A stretch of 64,000 nucleotides of DNA from Thiorhodospira sibirica ATCC 700588. Lineage in GTDB: Bacteria; Pseudomonadota; Gammaproteobacteria; Ectothiorhodospirales; Ectothiorhodospiraceae. Within the stretch, counting starts at the first letter, position 1. Each line of letters opens with the position of its first letter. The notes below the pieces were generated by a model. The model did no database searches. It worked only from the letters and a program-made list of their open reading frames with translations, and had not been told where the DNA came from. A program made the translations under genes and the position numbers. Below are positions 7,668 to 15,616 of this stretch, piece after piece. The stretch is from assembly GCF_000227725.2 (NCBI RefSeq), contig NZ_MU255056.1:1883329-1947328 (forward strand), written 5' to 3'.

Positions 7668-9755
7668 TTACGCCTGTTTGGTGGTGAGTTGCTCCAATAG
7701 TTCATTTTGCGCGCAGCGTGGCGCGGCATCTTCTTGCGGCTGGATGCGCACATACGCGCCGTCGCTTTGCAGCACCCATGCCTGGGTGTTATCCGCACCA
7801 TAGGCCAGCAAGGATTCCTGCACCACGCGCTCGCGCAATTCGGGTTGCTCGATGGGAAAGGCAACCTCCAGACGGCGAAAGAAGTTGCGCGGCATCCAGT
7901 CGGCGCTGGACAGGTAAACCTCTGGCTGATCGTGGTTCTGAAAATAAAAGACTCGCGAATGCTCCAGAAAGCGCCCCATCACTGAGCGCACTTCGATCGT
8001 TTCCGAAACCCCAGGGACTCCGGGGCGCAGCGAACAAATCCCGCGCACAATCAGCACAATCTTCACACCGGCCTGGGAGGCGCGATACAGTGCCTGTATC
8101 AAGACCGGCTCAATCAGCGAGTTCATGCGCGCCATGATCAGGCCCGGCAAGCCGTTGCGGGCATGTTCGCGCTCGCGCTCGATCTTTTCAAGCATACTGC
8201 TGTGCAGGGTAAACGGCGCCTGCAGCAGTTTTTTAAGCTTTGATACCTTGCCCAAGCCGGTGAGCTGCTGAAAGACTTTATGTACATCTTCGCCAATGGT
8301 GCGATCAGCGGTGAGCAGACCATAATCGGTGTAGGCGCGGGCGGTGCCGGCGTGATAATTGCCGGTGCCCAGATGCACATAGCGCAACAATTCGCCGCGC
8401 TCACGGCGCACGACCATCGCCAGCTTGGCATGGGTTTTATAGCCGACCACGCCATAGGTGACATGCGCCCCGGCATCTTGCAGACGATTGGCCAGCTGAA
8501 TATTGGCTTCCTCATCAAAACGGGCACGCAGCTCGATCACCACCGTGACCTCCTTGCCTTTGCGCGCGGCCTCTATCAAAATTTCCACCAGTTGTGAGCG
8601 CAAGCCGGTACGATACAGGGTCTGCTTAATCGCCAGCACATCGGGGTCGCGGGCGGCCTGACGCAAAAATTCCACCACCGGAACAAAAGACTGATAGGGG
8701 TGGTGCAATAAAACATCGTGATGCCGGATGGTCTGAAACAGGTCGGCGGTATTGGATAAAGACGGCAACACCGTGGGCACAAAGGCCGGGAATTTCAGAT
8801 CAATGCGATCCACCAGCTCATGCACCGCCACCAGACGATTGAGATTGACCAGACCATTGACCTGATACAAATCATCCGACCCCAGATCAAACTGATGCAG
8901 CAAGAAATCTGCCGCCTTGCGCGGGCAGTTATCCGCCACCTCCAGACGTACCGCCTCCCCATAATTGCGGGAAGGCAACTCCCCCTCCAGCGCCATCAAT
9001 AAATCATCAATCTCCTCTTCACGCACAAACAAATCGCTGTTGCGGGTCAGGCGAAACTGATAACAGCCAGTGACCTTCATCCCCTGAAACAGCTCGCCCA
9101 CATGCGCATGCAGCATGGAAGACAAAAAGATGAAATCATGATCGCCCTGCGCCAGTTCTCTGGGCAGTCGGATAAGACGCGGCAGCGAACGCGGCGCCTG
9201 CACGATGGCCATGCGGCTTTCCCGCCCAAAAGCATCCTTCCCCTCCAGCGTGACAATAAAATTCAAACTTTTATTGAGAATGCGCGGGAAGGGGTGCGCC
9301 GGGTCCAGGCCCAGGGGGCTGAGCACCGGCAATAATTCCCGATCAAAAAACTCCTTGACCCACGCGGCCTGCTCGGTATTCCAGTGCGTGCGGCGCAGAA
9401 AATGAATGCCCTGCATCGCCATCGCCGGAATCAGGATTTCATTGAGCGTATGGTATTGATCCTCCACCAAATCATGCGCCCGACGTGCGATCCGGCTTAA
9501 TTGCTCCGGGGCACTCAAGCCATCCTGACCGGGTGAATTAACCCCCAGCTGAATCTGTTGTTTGAGCCCGGCAACCCGTACCTCAAAAAATTCATCCAGA
9601 TTGGTACACGAAATACACAAAAAACGCAGCCGCTCCAGCAAAGGCATCGCATCATCTTTGGCCAGATCCAATACACGCTGATTAAAGGCTAAAAGACTCA
9701 ATTCCCGGTTGAGGTATAACTCGGGATGGCTTAAATCAATCTCATTCATCGTCAT
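7668..9755 (-). CDS. ppk1: Polyphosphate kinase 1
   Basis: A 695-residue enzyme that makes and breaks inorganic polyphosphate using ATP. The N-terminal domain begins LYLNRELSLLAFNQRVLDLA and contains CTNLDEFFEVRVAG. The catalytic phosphohistidine lies in GYKTHAKLAMVVRRE (around residue 430), and the second conserved histidine region is HLGTGNYHAGTARAYTDYGL. C-terminal motifs SLIEPVLIQALYRASQAG and SSADWMPRNFFRRLE (phospholipase D-like fold) are intact. Length is standard. It is alone on its strand; no ppx follows. Two in-frame ATGs (9755, 9749) are possible starts and no strong ribosome site separates them. Confidence 0.96.
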   Translation of the reverse strand: MTMNEIDLSHPELYLNRELSLLAFNQRVLDLAKDDAMPLLERLRFLCISCTNLDEFFEVRVAGLKQQIQLGVNSPGQDGLSAPEQLSRIARRAHDLVEDQYHTLNEILIPAMAMQGIHFLRRTHWNTEQAAWVKEFFDRELLPVLSPLGLDPAHPFPRILNKSLNFIVTLEGKDAFGRESRMAIVQAPRSLPRLIRLPRELAQGDHDFIFLSSMLHAHVGELFQGMKVTGCYQFRLTRNSDLFVREEEIDDLLMALEGELPSRNYGEAVRLEVADNCPRKAADFLLHQFDLGSDDLYQVNGLVNLNRLVAVHELVDRIDLKFPAFVPTVLPSLSNTADLFQTIRHHDVLLHHPYQSFVPVVEFLRQAARDPDVLAIKQTLYRTGLRSQLVEILIEAARKGKEVTVVIELRARFDEEANIQLANRLQDAGAHVTYGVVGYKTHAKLAMVVRRERGELLRYVHLGTGNYHAGTARAYTDYGLLTADRTIGEDVHKVFQQLTGLGKVSKLKKLLQAPFTLHSSMLEKIEREREHARNGLPGLIMARMNSLIEPVLIQALYRASQAGVKIVLIVRGICSLRPGVPGVSETIEVRSVMGRFLEHSRVFYFQNHDQPEVYLSSADWMPRNFFRRLEVAFPIEQPELRERVVQESLLAYGADNTQAWVLQSDGAYVRIQPQEDAAPRCAQNELLEQLTTKQA

Positions 9756-9950
9756 CTATCAAAGGCAGGCCAATAATGGCAAGGTATCAGTATAACGCCA
9801 CTTGATGGCAAACAGGTTTATCCCGCATAGAAGCCCAGCGCGAGCGTGTATAAATTTTTTCAAATATAAGCAGTTATCGTCATCGGTTTAGGAAATAGGC
9901 ATTCATTGGCATCCCTTGCAGGGGGCTTGCTTGTTTTCAATTAGCAAGTA

Positions 9951-9967
9951 TAATGATAATTATTATT
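9951..9967 (+). promoter_or_regulatory. Fur-box-like operator upstream of the HMA-like gene
   Basis: TAATGATAATTATTATT contains GATAAT-T-ATTATT, close to the 6-1-6 Fur consensus (GATAAT-n-ATTATC). It ends 21 bp before the ATG at 9989. The first 14 bases recur exactly, inverted, at 14132-14145 upstream of the converging operon. Fur control is inferred. Confidence 0.6.
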
Positions 9968-9988
9968 ATTTTCTTTTCTTGAGGGTGA

Positions 9989-10411
9989 ATGATGATGAGC
10001 CAGTATGTTCATTTTGTCCCAGGCCGGGTACGCATTCGTTCCAGACAGCTTCGCGCTCACCGGCAAAGCGTGCCGCAGCTAAAACGCCAGTTAAGCGCCT
10101 CCATAGACGGCATACAGGATATACGCCTGAATCCACATGCCGGCAGTATGACCATTTATTACGACACCACCAAACACAGCCGTGAATCCATTTTTGCCCG
10201 CTTGCAGCATGCAGGCTATCTGTCAACAACGCCTGATCTGGAGCGCTCGCCGCCGCACTATCACGAACAGATCAAACCGCTCGGGATGTTGATCAGTCGG
10301 GTGCTGGTCAAGCAATTGATGCAGCGGGTGGGCGGTGAAAATGTGTCGCTGCTCAAAGACGTCATCCAGCATCTGGGCAAGTCCAGCCCGCTACCGAGCA
10401 GTCTGCGCTAG
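9989..10411 (+). CDS. HMA-like (heavy-metal-associated type 2) membrane-associated protein, ferrosome cluster
   Basis: The 140-residue protein begins with an HMA2-type ferredoxin-like fold: HFVPGRVRIRSRQLR, then DGIQDIRLNPHAGSMTIYYD (about residues 5-60). The CxxC metal site of classical HMA domains is absent, as in the N-terminus of the ATPase at 10473-12548, which has the matching ALPGRVRFRV. The C-terminal half (KPLGMLISRVLVKQLMQRVG) is weakly hydrophobic and may bind membrane. Three ATGs in a row occur at the start; GAGGGTG precedes them. It is transcribed toward the ATPase operon and shares its Fur-like operator, so it probably belongs to the same ferrosome system. Confidence 0.7.
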   Translation: MMMSQYVHFVPGRVRIRSRQLRAHRQSVPQLKRQLSASIDGIQDIRLNPHAGSMTIYYDTTKHSRESIFARLQHAGYLSTTPDLERSPPHYHEQIKPLGMLISRVLVKQLMQRVGGENVSLLKDVIQHLGKSSPLPSSLR

Positions 10412-10427
10412 ATGCCCATCGGGGAAC

Positions 10428-10459
10428 CACCGTCAGGGCAAACATCCGCCCTGACGGTG
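10428..10459. terminator. Bidirectional terminator between convergent ferrosome units
   Basis: CACCGTCAGGGC (10428-10439) and GCCCTGACGGTG (10448-10459) form a perfect 12-bp stem with an 8-nt loop. It lies between the stop of the plus-strand gene (10411) and the stop of the minus-strand ATPase (10473), so it can serve both. Confidence 0.8.
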
Positions 10460-10472
10460 ATTTACTGCGAAT

Positions 10473-12548
10473 TTAGCGGCCTTTTTGCAAGGCGCTGAGC
10501 AGGATGCCGACGGTGGTGCCGTTGTGCATGATCGCGCTGGCTACGGGCGATAGTCGTCCGCTCATGGCGGCCAGGAACAGGGCGGTATTAACGCCGATGG
10601 CAAGATTGAAGTTGCGTTTAATCAAACGCATGGTCTGGACAGATACCTCGCGTGCTTCATTGAGCGCGCTGAGTTGATCATCCAGCAACACAATATCAGC
10701 ACTGGCACGGGCGATATCTGCGCCCTTGGGCAGGGCGATACCAACATCGGCCGCCGTCAAGGCCGGGCCATCATTGATGCCATCGCCCACGAAAGCCACC
10801 CGATGCCCAGCCTGTTGCAGGGCGTGAATCACCTCCGCTTTGGCGGTTGGCTCCATCTGTGCATACACCGCATCAAAGCCCAAAATATCCCCCAATGCTT
10901 GCGCTTTTTGCTGCTGATCCCCGCTGATCATCACTAAATGTTTAATGCCTTGAGTGCGTAAGCGGGTCAATACCTCGGCGGCCTCAGCGCGCAGGGTGTC
11001 ACGCAGGGCAATCAGACCAATCGGTTCATGCGCATTGGCGACAAAGAGCAAACTTTTGCCCTCGGTGTGCAGCTGTGCAATCTCGGCCTCATACTCATGA
11101 AAGCTAAGGTGCATGTGCTCTTCCAGATAATGACGGCTCCCAATGAGGATGCGCCCGCCTTTGATTTCGGCAGACAGTCCGTGAGCCACCATATAGTCCA
11201 CTTCGCCGTGTGAAATATGCTCCAGGGCACGCGCCTTGGCGGCTTCAACCACCGCATGGGCGACCGGATGATTGGCGTGTTCTTCAATGGAGGCAACCAG
11301 CGCCAATAAATCGCTTTCCGTGTATTGATGCGCGGTTGGCAATAACACCACATCGGTCACCATGAGCTCGCTGTGGGTCAGGGTGCCGGTTTTATCGAAT
11401 ACAAAGGTATCCACCTGACTCAGTTGCTCAATGGCATCCCCGCCTTTCATCAGGATGCCGTGACAGGCGGCTCGATGCATCGCCGATTTAAAAGCCACCG
11501 GCGGCCCCAGTTTTAAGGCGCAGGAATAATCCACCAAAAACACCGATTGCAGGCGGCGGAGATCGCGGGTCAGGGCATACACCAGCGCCCCTGTCGCCAG
11601 AGTGATATACACCCGTTGATCGGCAAGCTGTTGTGCCAGGCGCTGGGTGTGAGAGCGCTTGGTCAGGGCTTCTTGAATAAAGCGGGCAATGCGGGCGGTG
11701 GTGGTCTGCTCGCCCACCCAGATGGCTTCCACACGCAGACGCCCTTCCAAAATGACCGAGCCAGAAAGCACCCGCGAGGGCGATTCCTTACGCACCGCCA
11801 CATCTTCGCCGGTCACCACGCCCTGATTCACCAGCGCGACCCCTTCGATCACCCAGCCATCAATCGGAATGGTTTCGCCCGGACCAATCTGGATGATTTC
11901 ACCGGCTTTGATTTCGTGCTCTTTGACCTGCACCAGTTCGCCATCACGCTCGACCCAGGTGTTTTGCGGCGTGGGATGCAGGAGCTTGCGCAGCAGACGA
12001 TCTGACTGACGCTGGGTGCGCTGTTCCAGAAACTCCCCCAGACGCAGAAAAAAATGCGTGATGTTCGCGGTATACAGCTTGCCGCTGGCGGTCGCCAGAC
12101 CTAGGGCAATGGCATCCAGTACCTCGACTTTGACGCCTTCATGCACCAGGGTGTCCACCCCTTTGAGCAGCGGCGAGGACAGATTAAACAGTGTCAAACC
12201 CAGACGCAGCGGCGGCGGCAAAAAGGGCATGAGTGCCAGTGCGCCCACATGCGCAATCAGCGATGCCTGATCTGCCGGGCGAGACCGTCGTTCAAGATCG
12301 CTGGGCACATGTGAAGGCTGAAAGCGGATCAGATGCTCCTGCACCGCCGTTATATGCAGCTGCTGGGCATCATAATGCACCGTCAAACTGCGTGCCCCAC
12401 GGTTACAGTGTGCCTCATGTACCCCGGCCAGGGTTTCCATCCAGGACTCAAGCAACCAGGGTGTATAGCCCACCCGCCCGATGGCGGCGACGCGAAAGCG
12501 GACCCGACCGGGCAGTGCGTGGATGCGTTCAATCTGCAATTCATCCAA
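10473..12548 (-). CDS. fezB: P1B-type ATPase with N-terminal HMA2 domain, probable ferrosome ATPase
   Basis: This 691-residue metal-transport ATPase starts with an HMA2 domain lacking CxxC (residues 1-75), then membrane helices (about 97-170). The actuator TGE is at 246-248, the phosphorylation motif DKTGT at 385-389, the P1B HP motif at 427-428 and GDGIND at 588-593. The membrane segment before DKTGT carries SCALKLGPP (342-350), not the CPC or SPC of copper, zinc or cobalt pumps; this SCA form fits the P1B-6 group that includes FezB of ferrosomes. It is the last gene of a minus-strand operon with small Pro/Tyr-rich and MamC-like membrane proteins behind a Fur-like site. Expected role: loading iron into a membrane vesicle. 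The symbol is an inference from motif and context. Confidence 0.72.
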   Translation of the reverse strand: MDELQIERIHALPGRVRFRVAAIGRVGYTPWLLESWMETLAGVHEAHCNRGARSLTVHYDAQQLHITAVQEHLIRFQPSHVPSDLERRSRPADQASLIAHVGALALMPFLPPPLRLGLTLFNLSSPLLKGVDTLVHEGVKVEVLDAIALGLATASGKLYTANITHFFLRLGEFLEQRTQRQSDRLLRKLLHPTPQNTWVERDGELVQVKEHEIKAGEIIQIGPGETIPIDGWVIEGVALVNQGVVTGEDVAVRKESPSRVLSGSVILEGRLRVEAIWVGEQTTTARIARFIQEALTKRSHTQRLAQQLADQRVYITLATGALVYALTRDLRRLQSVFLVDYSCALKLGPPVAFKSAMHRAACHGILMKGGDAIEQLSQVDTFVFDKTGTLTHSELMVTDVVLLPTAHQYTESDLLALVASIEEHANHPVAHAVVEAAKARALEHISHGEVDYMVAHGLSAEIKGGRILIGSRHYLEEHMHLSFHEYEAEIAQLHTEGKSLLFVANAHEPIGLIALRDTLRAEAAEVLTRLRTQGIKHLVMISGDQQQKAQALGDILGFDAVYAQMEPTAKAEVIHALQQAGHRVAFVGDGINDGPALTAADVGIALPKGADIARASADIVLLDDQLSALNEAREVSVQTMRLIKRNFNLAIGVNTALFLAAMSGRLSPVASAIMHNGTTVGILLSALQKGR

Positions 12549-12582
12549 GGCGGCAATCTCTCACACTGCCGTTGTATAGGGC

Positions 12583-12948
12583 TTATTTTTCTGCGGTTTC
12601 GACATGCAGCTCGGCCTCAGCATCACGAAAACGCTCTTTAATTTCCTCCATATTTCCTTGCACCGAACTCCACAGATTGACCGCGCCTTTGATGGCGCTG
12701 CGCTGCACCGCCTCGTTATGCAATAAATAGGCAGCGGCAGCGCCAATCATCAGCCCCTTCATAAAGCGGTCATTGCCAAAATTAAAAAAGGCATTAGAGG
12801 CCGCTTTGGCCGGTGGCGGTGCCGACATCGCCCCAGGATAGCCGGGTGTCGCCGGAGGAACGCCATAAGCGGGGTCCTGGGGTGGTGCGTAATACGCACC
12901 ATAATGCGGATGATGATAAGGGTAATAGGGATAAGGAGGATAAGACAT
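12583..12948 (-). CDS. Small membrane protein with Pro/Tyr-rich tail, ferrosome cluster
   Basis: About 121 residues. The first 48 are low-complexity and rich in Pro, Tyr, Gly and Ala (SYPPYPYYPYHHPHYGAYYA). A short hydrophobic segment FMKGLMIGAAAAYLLHNEAV follows, then a charged helix (NMEEIKERFRDAEAEL). The hydrophobic part matches one in the protein at 13482-14051 (FWKGALIGAGAVLLLTNETV), so the two are paralogues. Start chosen at ATG 12948 with GGAG 8 bp upstream; a GTG two codons earlier is possible. It lies 34 bp before the ATPase gene. It probably anchors on or shapes the ferrosome membrane; no enzymatic motif is visible. Confidence 0.7.
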   Translation of the reverse strand: MSYPPYPYYPYHHPHYGAYYAPPQDPAYGVPPATPGYPGAMSAPPPAKAASNAFFNFGNDRFMKGLMIGAAAAYLLHNEAVQRSAIKGAVNLWSSVQGNMEEIKERFRDAEAELHVETAEK

Positions 12949-12966
12949 ACTCACTGCTCCGCTGGG

Positions 12967-13089
12967 TTATGATCTTTGTTTGTTGTGGGCTTTTTTGCCG
13001 TGACGATGACGCTGACCCTGGCAGCCTTTCTTCTTGGTCGTCGTGGCGAGGTGCTTGCTATCACTGCTCTGCGGTTTTTCGCTACACAT
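12967..13089 (-). CDS. 40-residue basic His/Lys-rich peptide, ferrosome cluster (small ORF)
   Basis: Translation from ATG 13089 gives MCSEKPQSSDSKHLATTTKK followed by KGCQGQRHRHGKKAH and a stop at 12967. The ATG overlaps the end of the MamC-like gene by 8 bp, and the stop is 18 bp before the next gene's ATG, so it fills the gap in the operon neatly. The product is strongly basic with two cysteines and four histidines. It has no recognisable family. The fit between two operon genes supports it; its shortness and lack of conservation evidence argue for caution. Confidence 0.45.
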   Translation of the reverse strand: MCSEKPQSSDSKHLATTTKKKGCQGQRHRHGKKAHNKQRS

Positions 13090-13450
13090 CAGTTTTTTGC
13101 TCCGTATTTAAACGTTTTTCAATGCCATACATCAGCGCCGTACCGGCGAGGAATAACACCCCTAAACGGGCCAAACCATGATGTCCCACCGCATTCGCCG
13201 CCGCTCCGGCAATCGCCGTGGTCGTGGCCGCCGTCAAGGCCGCCCGTGCAGTGTGGGCCAGGGCTTGCTGTGTGTCTATTTCGCCTTGTTGTATCTGGCC
13301 AATAGCCTTGGCCGCCGCCGTGGAGGCACCGACCACCGCGCCCAGCGTCGCCAATTGCACCAGATTGGCGCAGGTATCACCGCCGGGGACATGATATGAA
13401 ACAGGGCGGGTACCGGAGGGATACACCACCGGATAATGATGAATGCTCAT
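13082..13450 (-). CDS. MamC-like small membrane protein, ferrosome cluster
   Basis: The 122-residue protein has a short hydrophilic start (MSIHHYPVVYPSG), then a helix VQLATLGAVVGASTAAAKAI, a polar loop (GQIQQGEIDTQQALAHTARA), an Ala-rich helix (ALTAATTTAIAGAAANAVG) and a third helix (GVLFLAGTALMYGIEKRL). The order helix, loop with K/Q-x-GEI...A, Ala-rich helix, Gly-rich helix mirrors magnetosome protein MamC (GALVGGAAALAKN, then EAAIDTGKE, then AVAATAVGGG). That similarity is by eye. In this operon the likely role is membrane organisation of the iron compartment. It starts 31 bp after the end of the upstream gene. Confidence 0.65.
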   Translation of the reverse strand: MSIHHYPVVYPSGTRPVSYHVPGGDTCANLVQLATLGAVVGASTAAAKAIGQIQQGEIDTQQALAHTARAALTAATTTAIAGAAANAVGHHGLARLGVLFLAGTALMYGIEKRLNTEQKTDV

Positions 13451-13481
13451 GAATGCGCCTCTCGTAGATATTCAGATTTAC

Positions 13482-14051
13482 TCAGTAACCATCCGTCGGG
13501 GATTTAACCGCGTCTTTTGCCTTGGTTCCGTTTTTAAACATCATCTCCTGCACGGTTTCGTTGGTTAACAACAGCACCGCTCCCGCGCCGATCAGCGCCC
13601 CTTTCCAAAACTCCGAATCCTCCAGATTCAGCATTTTGCTTAAGCCCGATAGCTGCGTATTGCCTTGCGAAAGATCCTGAATCCACTGGCCAATGCCGGC
13701 CTGTGGCGGCGCAACGGCGGAATTGTTCTGTGGGTAGGCGGCTTGCGCAGCATAGGCCCCAGGATGGGGATGCGGTGCATACGGTGGATGCGGATAGCCC
13801 GGATGATACGGTGGCGGATAAGGTGCATATGCCGCCGTGTGCGGATGGTAGGCCGGATGTACATGCGGCGGCATATGAGGATGCCCTGGGTGGGCCGCAT
13901 AATGCGGATAAGGTGGTGGCGGTGCGTAAGCTGGCCCTGCCGCCCCATAAGGCGCCGAGGCATACGCACGCGGATCATGCGCCTGATGCATCGCTTCCGC
14001 CTGCGCTTTTGTTTCTTGATCCGCCGAGTTCTCGCTGTATTTTTCGCTCAT
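13482..14051 (-). CDS. Pro/His/Tyr-rich membrane protein, first gene of the ferrosome operon
   Basis: The 189-residue protein has an acidic/polar start (MSEKYSENSADQETKAQAEA), then about 85 residues almost entirely Pro, His, Tyr and Ala (PHYAAHPGHPHMPPHVHPAY), a spacer, and a hydrophobic segment FWKGALIGAGAVLLLTNETV near residue 148. That segment matches the 12583-12948 protein. The His-rich tract could bind metal or form a flexible coat. It is the promoter-proximal gene, 81 bp downstream of a Fur-box-like site. Similar low-complexity-plus-membrane proteins accompany P1B-6 ATPases in ferrosome loci, but I cannot assign an exact Fez letter. Confidence 0.7.
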   Translation of the reverse strand: MSEKYSENSADQETKAQAEAMHQAHDPRAYASAPYGAAGPAYAPPPPYPHYAAHPGHPHMPPHVHPAYHPHTAAYAPYPPPYHPGYPHPPYAPHPHPGAYAAQAAYPQNNSAVAPPQAGIGQWIQDLSQGNTQLSGLSKMLNLEDSEFWKGALIGAGAVLLLTNETVQEMMFKNGTKAKDAVKSPTDGY

Positions 14052-14131
14052 GGAAATCCTTGTTTATTTCGTTTGCTGAATAAGAAGCCAATAAGCCATA
14101 AAGAAACATTAAAAACGATGACATTATTACG

Positions 14132-14145
14132 AATAATTATCATTA
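14132..14145 (-). promoter_or_regulatory. Fur-box-like operator upstream of the ferrosome operon
   Basis: AATAATTATCATTA read on the minus strand is TAATGATAATTATT, identical over 14 bases to the site at 9951-9964. It lies 81 bp upstream of the first gene (start 14051). Sharing the same operator suggests both units respond to the same iron regulator. Confidence 0.6.
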
Positions 14146-14467
14146 AAGTCAACGCTTGCAAAAAGTCTCTAAATATCCGAAAGCTCTGGGGTGCCCGCAG
14201 GGTGCCTCAAAAAAACGCTCAGGGCGCCGAGGCGATGGGTAAGTCCCAAAAGCCGATTGAGCATCAAGATACATGCCCCTGTCGATGCCTTGGATAACCC
14301 TGTGCGGCTGGTGATCACCCCAGACCACGCCCTCTGTGTAGGGGACTGCCCCGGCATAGTAATTTGCCGTCATCTGTCACTACATCGGCTGCTGTCATTA
14401 AGCAGAAATAGATAGCAAATACAATTCAGCCTTTGTTTTATCTCGACAGGAGGGGTGTGATGCTTAA
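14146..14467. other. Gene-poor stretch between ferrosome operon and IS5 wreckage
   Basis: A 74-codon minus-strand frame (14149-14373) exists, but it has no ribosome site, no recognisable motif and no partner. I see no gene, RNA or strong repeat here. Confidence 0.4.
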
Positions 14468-14490
14468 GAAGCTGTTTGGAAACTACCGCC

Positions 14491-14899
14491 TCAAGCCAAG
14501 CGGTTAGCCATCAGTCGACTCATTGCGAGATAAATCCAGGCTTCGCTGCTCGACATCAAGCGCTCGTAGTCCTTGCTCAGACGGCGTGAGTGGTTCAGCC
14601 AGCCAAAGGTCCGCTCAACAACCCAGCGTCGCGGCAACAAAACAAACCCTCGGCGCTCCTTGGGACGCAAGACCCCCGTCAAGACGAAACGAAAGCGCTG
14701 GGCAACCCAGTCAACCAGGCGTCCACTGTAGCCGCCGTCAACCCAGATTTTGCGCAGCTTTTTGCAATGACCGGGGAGATGGCGCAGGAGTTGGCGCGCC
14801 CCATCACGGTCTTGCACGCTGGCGGCAAAGTCCGTTGATCTCATCACGCAGCGCGCCCGCCAGGCCATGGCGTTGGAGCCGGTGACGGAACTTGCACAT
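14491..14899 (-). pseudogene. C-terminal part of an IS5-family (IS427/ISL2-like) transposase
   Basis: From about 14820 leftward the frame gives SVQDRDGARQLLRHLPG, KIWVDGGYSGRLVDWVAQRF and LLPRRWVVERTFGWLNHSRR, ending MSRLMANRLA. DGGY contains the second catalytic Asp of the DDE triad and the E in VVERTFGW is the third. The N-terminal half with the first Asp is missing. A short piece in another frame (start ATG 14899, MCKFRHRLQRHGLAGAL) resembles the FRHLLE.HGL segment of an IS5 N-terminal domain, so parts of two elements or a frameshift meet near 14820. Confidence 0.7.
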
Positions 14900-15239
14900 G
14901 GTACTGCTCCTAAAAACCTAAACAAAGTTGCTGATGCGATTTTTAGGCACTTCGCTCTCCGTTGATAACACCCTTGCGGGCGAGCAACTGGAGTCCTGGT
15001 TGAGCAGTCCCAACCGAATGGCCGGTCAACACCGGCAACCATGGGCGGTTTCAGCCGTCGAAACCCAGCTTGCGCCATAAAACGTGGACCTCGGCGTTCA
15101 TCCCGAACAGAGAACAACTTTTGCGATCCGACTTCGAACCCCGAACATGGGAACGCGAAACCTTCCCGCCTTTGTAATAACCTATCTACAATAGAGAATT
15201 CTTATAAACAATGAAGAAAAAATCAAGAACTGTTTTTTG

Positions 15240-15546
15240 CTCTCCTCGGGGATGGCCTCCACCGGGGCGTCCCGGCCCGCGAACTCGCGCCGCAGCGGGA
15301 TATCGTGCAGCGCTTCTTCCATGGCCGGGTCTGCGTAGGCGAACCACTGCGGCATGACGTGGATGCGCCGCATCCTCTCAAGCCCGATCGGGCGGCGTCC
15401 ATTGCCTGCCTTGGGAGAGTCGGGATCGATCAAGGCCACCCGCCCGGACCGGGCACCACCTCGTTCATCTCGGCCAGAAACGGTGCCTTGCGGGTCTTCT
15501 TGGCGTGCTTTACAAAGCCCGAATCGTTCAAGCCCAACTGTTTCAT
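15240..15546 (-). pseudogene. N-terminal part of an IS5-family transposase, frameshifted and truncated
   Basis: From ATG 15546 the frame reads MKQLGLNDSGFVKHAKKTRK and MNEVVPGPGGWP, then stops. The neighbouring frame continues ALIDPDSPKAGNGRRPIGLE, MRRIHVMPQWFAYADPAMEE and ALHDIPLRREFAGRD, ending at IPEES near 15240. A normal IS5 transposase joins these two segments without interruption and continues into ST.LRFRH. So there is one frameshift near 15435 and the rest is lost. Confidence 0.75.
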
Positions 15547-15616
15547 CGTGTGCTCTGTTGCTCCGTGAGGTGGGTTCAGTGTTTATCCCAGGCGGCGGGA
15601 CTTAATCAGAGGTTCC

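Larger units (their letters stand above)
14468..15616 (-). mobile_element. Nested IS5-family wreckage
   Basis: Two transposase fragments lie head to tail on the minus strand. At the right side, GGAACCTCTGATTAAGTCCC (read from 15616 leftward) looks like an IS5-type terminal repeat, followed after about 45 bp by the transposase start at 15546. At the left side, GTTTCCAAACAGCTTC (14468-14485 region) is the kind of end seen on IS427/ISL2-type elements. The material at 14900-15239 between the fragments is unassigned. No intact transposase remains. Confidence 0.6.

Noticed and set aside
14149-14373. 74-codon minus frame
   Set aside because: No ribosome site, motif or neighbour that would support it.
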